Positions 59,756 through 64,000 of a DNA stretch of 64,000 nt are shown here, one piece after another. The stretch covers positions 625,001 to 689,000 of the forward strand of contig OX419756.1 of assembly GCA_948567375.1 (NCBI GenBank), read 5' to 3'. The translations under genes were made by a program, and so were the position numbers. A model generated the notes under the pieces. It did not search any database. It was given only the letters and a program-made list of their open reading frames with translations, and was not told where the DNA came from. Position 1 is the stretch's first letter. Each line of letters starts with the position of its first letter. This DNA comes from Lunularia cruciata. Its lineage: Eukaryota; Streptophyta; Marchantiopsida; Lunulariales; Lunulariaceae.

Positions 59756-60598
59756 GTGCGTATATACATCGCTACACAACATACATCGCTGTCAACATCA
59801 TACACTATAGAAGCACAACTCACACATAAGTCATACATAGACTCTAAAGTGCCACAATAATCAGATTGCTTAACACTTTCAACTCAACTCAACTCAGATC
59901 AGTACTTGATCTGTCACTCTATAAACTGCCAACAACTGGGCACTGATTACAGTCAAGCCACACCCACTCAAGCATAGAGAATCCAGGTGATGCTCGCCGG
60001 CCTCTGTCCACCATAGCCAGGAACTCGAAGGCTCAACATCAGAGAAGTGAGCTCTTTGGAGCTCACTTTGAAACTATACTTCCCTGGACTCGAGCTAGCA
60101 CTGGAACCCTAACGGTCCCGCTGACGGCACACTCGACGGTGCGAATGGTGCAAAGTGACGGTGGGCCCCACCATGAAGTCAGTACTCTGAACACCAAATC
60201 AGACTGTCGGAAAGTAGTCCCTGAGAAACTACTAGAATAACTCTAACTACTATCACTGGAACTCCAGTGTCCAAGCAACTAGATGCGGAACCACAAATGG
60301 CGTGACAGCTGTCGTGCGTATAACATCGCTACACAACATACATTGCTGTCAACATCATACAACTCACACATAAGAAGCTATAGAAGCACAACTCACACAT
60401 AAGTCATACATAGACTCTAAAGTGCCACAATCGCCCTCCTAGCTGGCGGTTAGGTCTCTCTAACTCCAGATAGCCATCTACTCTAAGTATATGGTATACC
60501 CTCTAATGGGCAAATATCAGGAGGCCGGGTGCTATGGAGCCCCATCATTAGTTGCCTGTTTGCAATCTATACCATTTAAAGAATGAACTAGCTATAGG

Positions 60599-61852
60599 TC
60601 AAGTACATCTAGGACATAACCATTGTCCCTGAGGAACCACCGTGAGGGGAGGAGTCATACATGCCATATGCCATCCTCTCAAACAACTATCACACACTAA
60701 CATAGTAGCAAATCCACCAGAAGAGCCACATAACATACACCTCAAGCCTGCACGTACAAGTGCCAAGCTTGGGTCCATAGTACCATCAATGTTTGGAAGG
60801 TGGCATGGCGCACAATTGCGCACATGATCCTTCCAAACAACACCATCACGTCCTTCTAACACAAGGACTCCAGATGGCAAAACCTCGCGCACTCTCAAGA
60901 TAGTACGGCCTGTAGAAACATCAATTGTCGTCGGTGCTGTTTGCTGTAGATATACATAGTTGCCTGGATGAAATTGACGGATTGAGGGTCTATAACCTCC
61001 TCCTTGAATGGTAGCATAGCGTAAAGTATCTCTATGCTGAGCAATCGCCAAGTTCTCAAAAGCCATCGGCATCACTCTCCAAAAGATCTCTGCCCGCTGA
61101 GAACATGCGCTCATCCATACATTGGGGTCATCCAAGTCCGAAACTACACTAGCATCTTGACGAATGGCTGCAGGTAAATCTGGATCTCGTCCATAGAGTA
61201 GAAAGTATGGAGAGAAGGATGCTAAGGAGGCTTGCCGGCTGAACCGATAGCCCATGGCCAACCAAGGTAACTGGAGATCCCAATCTCCCAAGTGGCCTCT
61301 CTGCAAACCATACTTTTGCAATCCTCTCTTCACCGTCTGAACCACTCTCTTTGCTAAGCCATCTGCCTCATGGTGATCTCGGGATGTAGTACGATGATCA
61401 ATCAAAGCCTTGTCACACAAGACTTGAAACTCTCCCAAGAACTCTGTACCCTGATCAGTCAAAACCTCAGCTAGTGCACCAAAATGACTAAGAACTCGAT
61501 CCAGGAACGAGTAAGCTGTCCCTTCACTAGACTTGTCAAGAAGTGCCACCAACTCAATCCACTTGGAGAAGTGCTCCACCATCACCAAAACGTACCGATG
61601 ATGTCTCATAGTCAGCGGTAAAGGTCCGGCAAAGTCCAAACTCCAACGGTAACCCAATCCCATGATAGGTAATGGATGTAACTGTGGCGTAGGAGCATTG
61701 AATGATGCTCTAACTCGGTCACAAACCATACATCTGGCAACAAACTGCTGTACCTCGGTCTGCATACCGTGCCACCAATAATGACTCTGGAGTAAGCTAT
61801 ATGTATGCTTTACTCCAAAATGTCCTAGCTCCTCATGAGCATGACGGATCAA
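60599..61852 (-). CDS. pol: PM copy F integrase with C-terminal PHD finger
   Basis: A 417-codon open stretch, part of a longer polyprotein. HHCC finger: HAHEELGHFGVKHTYSLLQS and RCMVCDRVRASF. Catalytic core: WSLDFAGPLPL (Asp 1), VEHFSKWIELVALLDKSSEG, VLTDQGTEFLGEF (Asp 2), then HEADGLAKRVVQTVKRGLQK, where the expected Glu is Lys; C and D read LAER. C-terminal module: SIRQFHPGNYVYLQQTAP and ILRVREVLPSGVLVLEGRDG. PHD finger C4HC3 with all eight ligands: CMLCGSS, VCDSCLRGWHMAC, WLCPRC, stop at 60599. If the Lys reading is right, strand transfer by this copy should fail. Confidence 0.88.
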   Translation of the reverse strand: MIRHAHEELGHFGVKHTYSLLQSHYWWHGMQTEVQQFVARCMVCDRVRASFNAPTPQLHPLPIMGLGYRWSLDFAGPLPLTMRHHRYVLVMVEHFSKWIELVALLDKSSEGTAYSFLDRVLSHFGALAEVLTDQGTEFLGEFQVLCDKALIDHRTTSRDHHEADGLAKRVVQTVKRGLQKYGLQRGHLGDWDLQLPWLAMGYRFSRQASLASFSPYFLLYGRDPDLPAAIRQDASVVSDLDDPNVWMSACSQRAEIFWRVMPMAFENLAIAQHRDTLRYATIQGGGYRPSIRQFHPGNYVYLQQTAPTTIDVSTGRTILRVREVLPSGVLVLEGRDGVVWKDHVRNCAPCHLPNIDGTMDPSLALVRAGLRCMLCGSSGGFATMLVCDSCLRGWHMACMTPPLTVVPQGQWLCPRCT

Positions 61853-62068
61853 TTGTGGTCTCTGTGATGGAAGTGGTACTACTCACACTCTACCATCCTC
61901 CCATACACGCAAAAGGTGTCTACCCTCCAATCTGAACTGTCTGGCTTGCTAAAGAACACGGTCTCTCTCCTTGGCCCCAACTGTGCCACCCACAACACCA
62001 GTGCAAAGATAGTCCATCACTAAGACATCATCATGAATGTCTCGCTGAACTGTACCAATATCTTCACT

Positions 62069-62779
62069 CTATGGATCTGTGACCTCAATAACTCCTCCTC
62101 TATGCGCTGAGAGAGAAACCACCAAAGCCTCTACAAATATACACAGAAAGGCCAATGCATGCCAACCTGGCACCATCTCCTCATATGTCTCACCATGCCA
62201 ATGTGCTCCGGTCTGATACTGCTGGCTGGGACATGGGTTTCTACTCAACCCATCTGCATCACGGTTCACCACTCCAGGTCTGTGAACAACCGTGAAATCA
62301 TACTCCTATAAAATCAGAGCCCACCATGCGAGCTTCCCTGAAAGCTTGTTGGACTTTATCAACCACTTCAATGGCTGATGATCAATGATGAAAGTGAAGG
62401 GGTTACCAAATAGGTAACATCAGAAATGTGCTACTGCCCAAACTGCTGCCAAGCACTCTCCCTCATATGAACTATACTTCGCCTCCACTGAATTGTTGGA
62501 GCGACTAGCATAGGCCACCACAAACTCCTTCTCCTCATCATCATGCTGGGTGAACACCGCTCCAAGCCCCAACATACTCCAATCAGTGTGAACCTGAAAT
62601 GGTCGTCCCCTGATCAGTCTCCTCAAAATAGGAGTAGATGTCAACCTCTCCTTGAGCTCTACAAAAGCTCTCTCCTGCTCATCTCCCCAACACCACTCCT
62701 GTGTAAGCTTGGTCAGCTTCGTCAAGGCCTTGGCAATGGCACTAAATCCTCTAACATAGCGGCAATAGAAGTTTGCCAA
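62069..62779 (-). pseudogene. pol: PM copy F RNase H and connector
   Basis: RNase [61 protein letters not shown] after a frameshift or stop near 62420. The connector carries VNRDADGLSRNPCPSQQ, the usual Ty3 end-of-RNase H pattern. Confidence 0.82.
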
Positions 62780-63500
62780 CCCAAGGAATGCTCACACTCT
62801 ACTCACATCCGTAGGCCGAGGAATACATGCAATAGCCTCCACCTTGGTTTGCTGAACACCAAGTCCTCCGGGGTAGATAGTGTGACCCAAATACTCAACC
62901 TGCTCGTGGAAGAACCTACACTTCCCAGGATGTAGTTTGAGTCCATGAGATCTCAACCTCTCAAACACCTCCAACAACTGTCTCTCATGCTTCTCCACAG
63001 TAGTGCTATAGACCAAAATGTCATCAATATAACACCGAGCAAAATCCAATCCAACTAAGACCCTATCCATGACCCTCTGGAACTCAGCAGGAGCGTTCTT
63101 CAACCCAAATGGTAAGAACCTCCACTGATATAACACATCCTTGCCGTGAGGATCAATAGCCCAAAATGTTGTCTTGGACTTATCTTCCTCCCTGATTGGC
63201 AACTGATGATATCCTGCTCGAAGATCCAAAGTATTGAAGACCTTTGCATGCCCAATCGCATCAAAAATCTCCTCTGGTGTAGGCATGGCATACCGATCAG
63301 CCCTGGTCTATCGGTTGATAGGACGATAATCTCCACACATCCGCCTATCTGTATAGTTGCCATGCATATCCTTCTTGGCTGGCATCACTGTCGCTGATGC
63401 ATACTCTCCATGTGAAATCTCCACCAAACCAGCCTCAAAAAGGTCACTACTCCGGCTCTGAATCAATGTCCTCTCCATATCACTATATCAATAAGGACGT
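62780..63500 (-). pseudogene. pol: PM copy F reverse transcriptase
   Basis: DAIGHAKVFNTLDLRAGYHQ, FWAIDPHGKDVLYQWRFLPF, APAEFQRVMDRVLVGLDFAR, CYIDDILVYST (about 63005-63037), LGHTIYPGGLGVQQTKVEAI. The active-site Y-x-DD is intact. One stop lies near 63308 (the TAG after NRQ-like region), and another separates RT from RNase H. Confidence 0.87.
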
Positions 63501-63559
63501 CGGAAAACAAGTGTGTTGCTAGTCAGCTCAATCCGTATACCAGGTCCCTTAGAGCACCC

Positions 63560-64000
63560 AAATCCTTCATACTGAAGGCAAAACAACTTGTGTGACTCCT
63601 CAAGAACCTCCAAACCCTCCGTCTTTCCTCTCCAGTAAGCTTGGGTCCAAGATATGGCTCCCAAGTATCCTCTGTAACTATAGTAGGAGTGGAAGACGTA
63701 CTGACTGGTTGCTACACTGGGCCCTTGGGAGCAATAGTGTCATGCTCCCGACCACTAGAGGTCCCAACCTCTGTGTGAAAAACTCCCTCCACTCTGGCTG
63801 CAAGCTCCACACGTCCTCTGGCTGCATCCCATGTGGACCAAGGGTGTAATCCAAGTAGCCCACGCTCACCTGGATGGACTCCAAGTAGACCACTCTCCCT
63901 AGTAGCTACTGGATGTGTCCCAAGAATACCATGTCTACTTGGTCCACCGCCCCCAGCATGTGCTTGAATCGTCTCGATAGGCACAGGGCTCACAAGTGTT
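63560..64000 (-). pseudogene. PM copy F post-methyltransferase linker
   Basis: PIETIQAHAGGGGPSRHGIL, ATRESGLLGVHPGERGLLGL and VELAARVEGVFHTEVGTSSG. The matching segment in C and A lies directly after methyltransferase motif X, which predicts a methyltransferase just past 64000. Confidence 0.7.

Larger units (their letters stand above)
59756..64000 (-). mobile_element. PM element copy F (3' half in window)
   Basis: In element sense it runs from the post-methyltransferase linker at the window end through RT, RNase H, integrase and PHD to X1 (60430-60308), Y (60307-59858) and X2 (59857-59756). X2 ends CGCACAACA, about 12 bases shorter than in C. X1 carries a short internal duplication (CACACATAAG). 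It has the longest open frames of the PM copies. Gag, protease and methyltransferase would lie beyond 64000. Confidence 0.88.

Noticed and set aside
60599-60745. PHD finger as a captured or neighbouring host gene
   Set aside because: Found in the same frame and place in four copies (A, C, D, F), so it belongs to the element.
1-64000. CRISPR arrays, bacterial operons, rRNA or tRNA genes
   Set aside because: No such repeat-spacer pattern, gene order or RNA gene was recognised; the content is eukaryotic retroelements.

Overview
This window has no recognisable host gene, rRNA, tRNA or CRISPR array. It is a block of nested, mostly decayed LTR retrotransposons in an AT-rich background. The families, the long nesting chains and the dinucleotide microsatellites point to a streptophyte (green plant lineage) with a large, repeat-rich genome. 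The species cannot be fixed from the sequence.

Main family ('PM element', named here for PHD + methyltransferase). Copies are A (+, 2791-43140, split by insertions), C (-, 18925-29405), D (-, 29406-41898), E (+, 5' end only, 53505-54622) and F (-, 59756 to beyond the window end). It is a Ty3/gypsy element of about 9.8-9.9 kb. Its order is Gag with two CCHC knuckles, aspartic protease, a C5-cytosine DNA methyltransferase-like domain, a linker, reverse transcriptase, RNase H, DDE integrase and a C-terminal C4HC3 PHD finger. The methyltransferase motifs (I, PC motif IV, ENV motif VI, VIII, IX-X) run in the usual order in copies C and A. The terminal repeats are also unusual: a 450-bp block Y at the 5' end and X-Y-X (X about 105 bp) at the 3' end, like the split direct repeats of some other retroelement groups.

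Layout. 1-2790: AT-rich DNA with two solo LTRs of family B (422-724, 1980-2716). 2791-5255: 5' repeat and leader of A, with a third family-B solo LTR (3214-3957). 5256-11952: nearly complete Ty3/gypsy element T1 on the minus strand, inside A's leader (TSD GCAC). 11953-18924: A gag to integrase. 18925-41898: one 23-kb insertion into A (TSD TACT) made of two head-to-tail PM copies, C and D. C carries a solo T1 LTR (20620-21311, TSD GTAC) and D carries H1 (29639-33432). 41899-43140: the rest of A (integrase end, PHD, 3' repeats). 43141-53504: AT-rich DNA with a decayed H-like coding region (about 44800-46420) and microsatellites. 53505-54622: 5' end of E. 54623-58518: element G (Ty3/gypsy, + strand, with heat-shock-element-like sites in its LTR), cut by H2 (58519-59755). 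59756-64000: copy F.

Relative ages follow from the nesting: A is older than T1 and the C-D insertion; C is older than its T1 solo LTR; D is older than H1; E is older than G, G than H2, and H2 probably older than F. Every coding region carries stops or frameshifts. The best preserved are T1 (one gag ORF, one pol frame with two in-frame stops) and the F integrase-PHD ORF (417 codons, but with the catalytic Glu position read as Lys).
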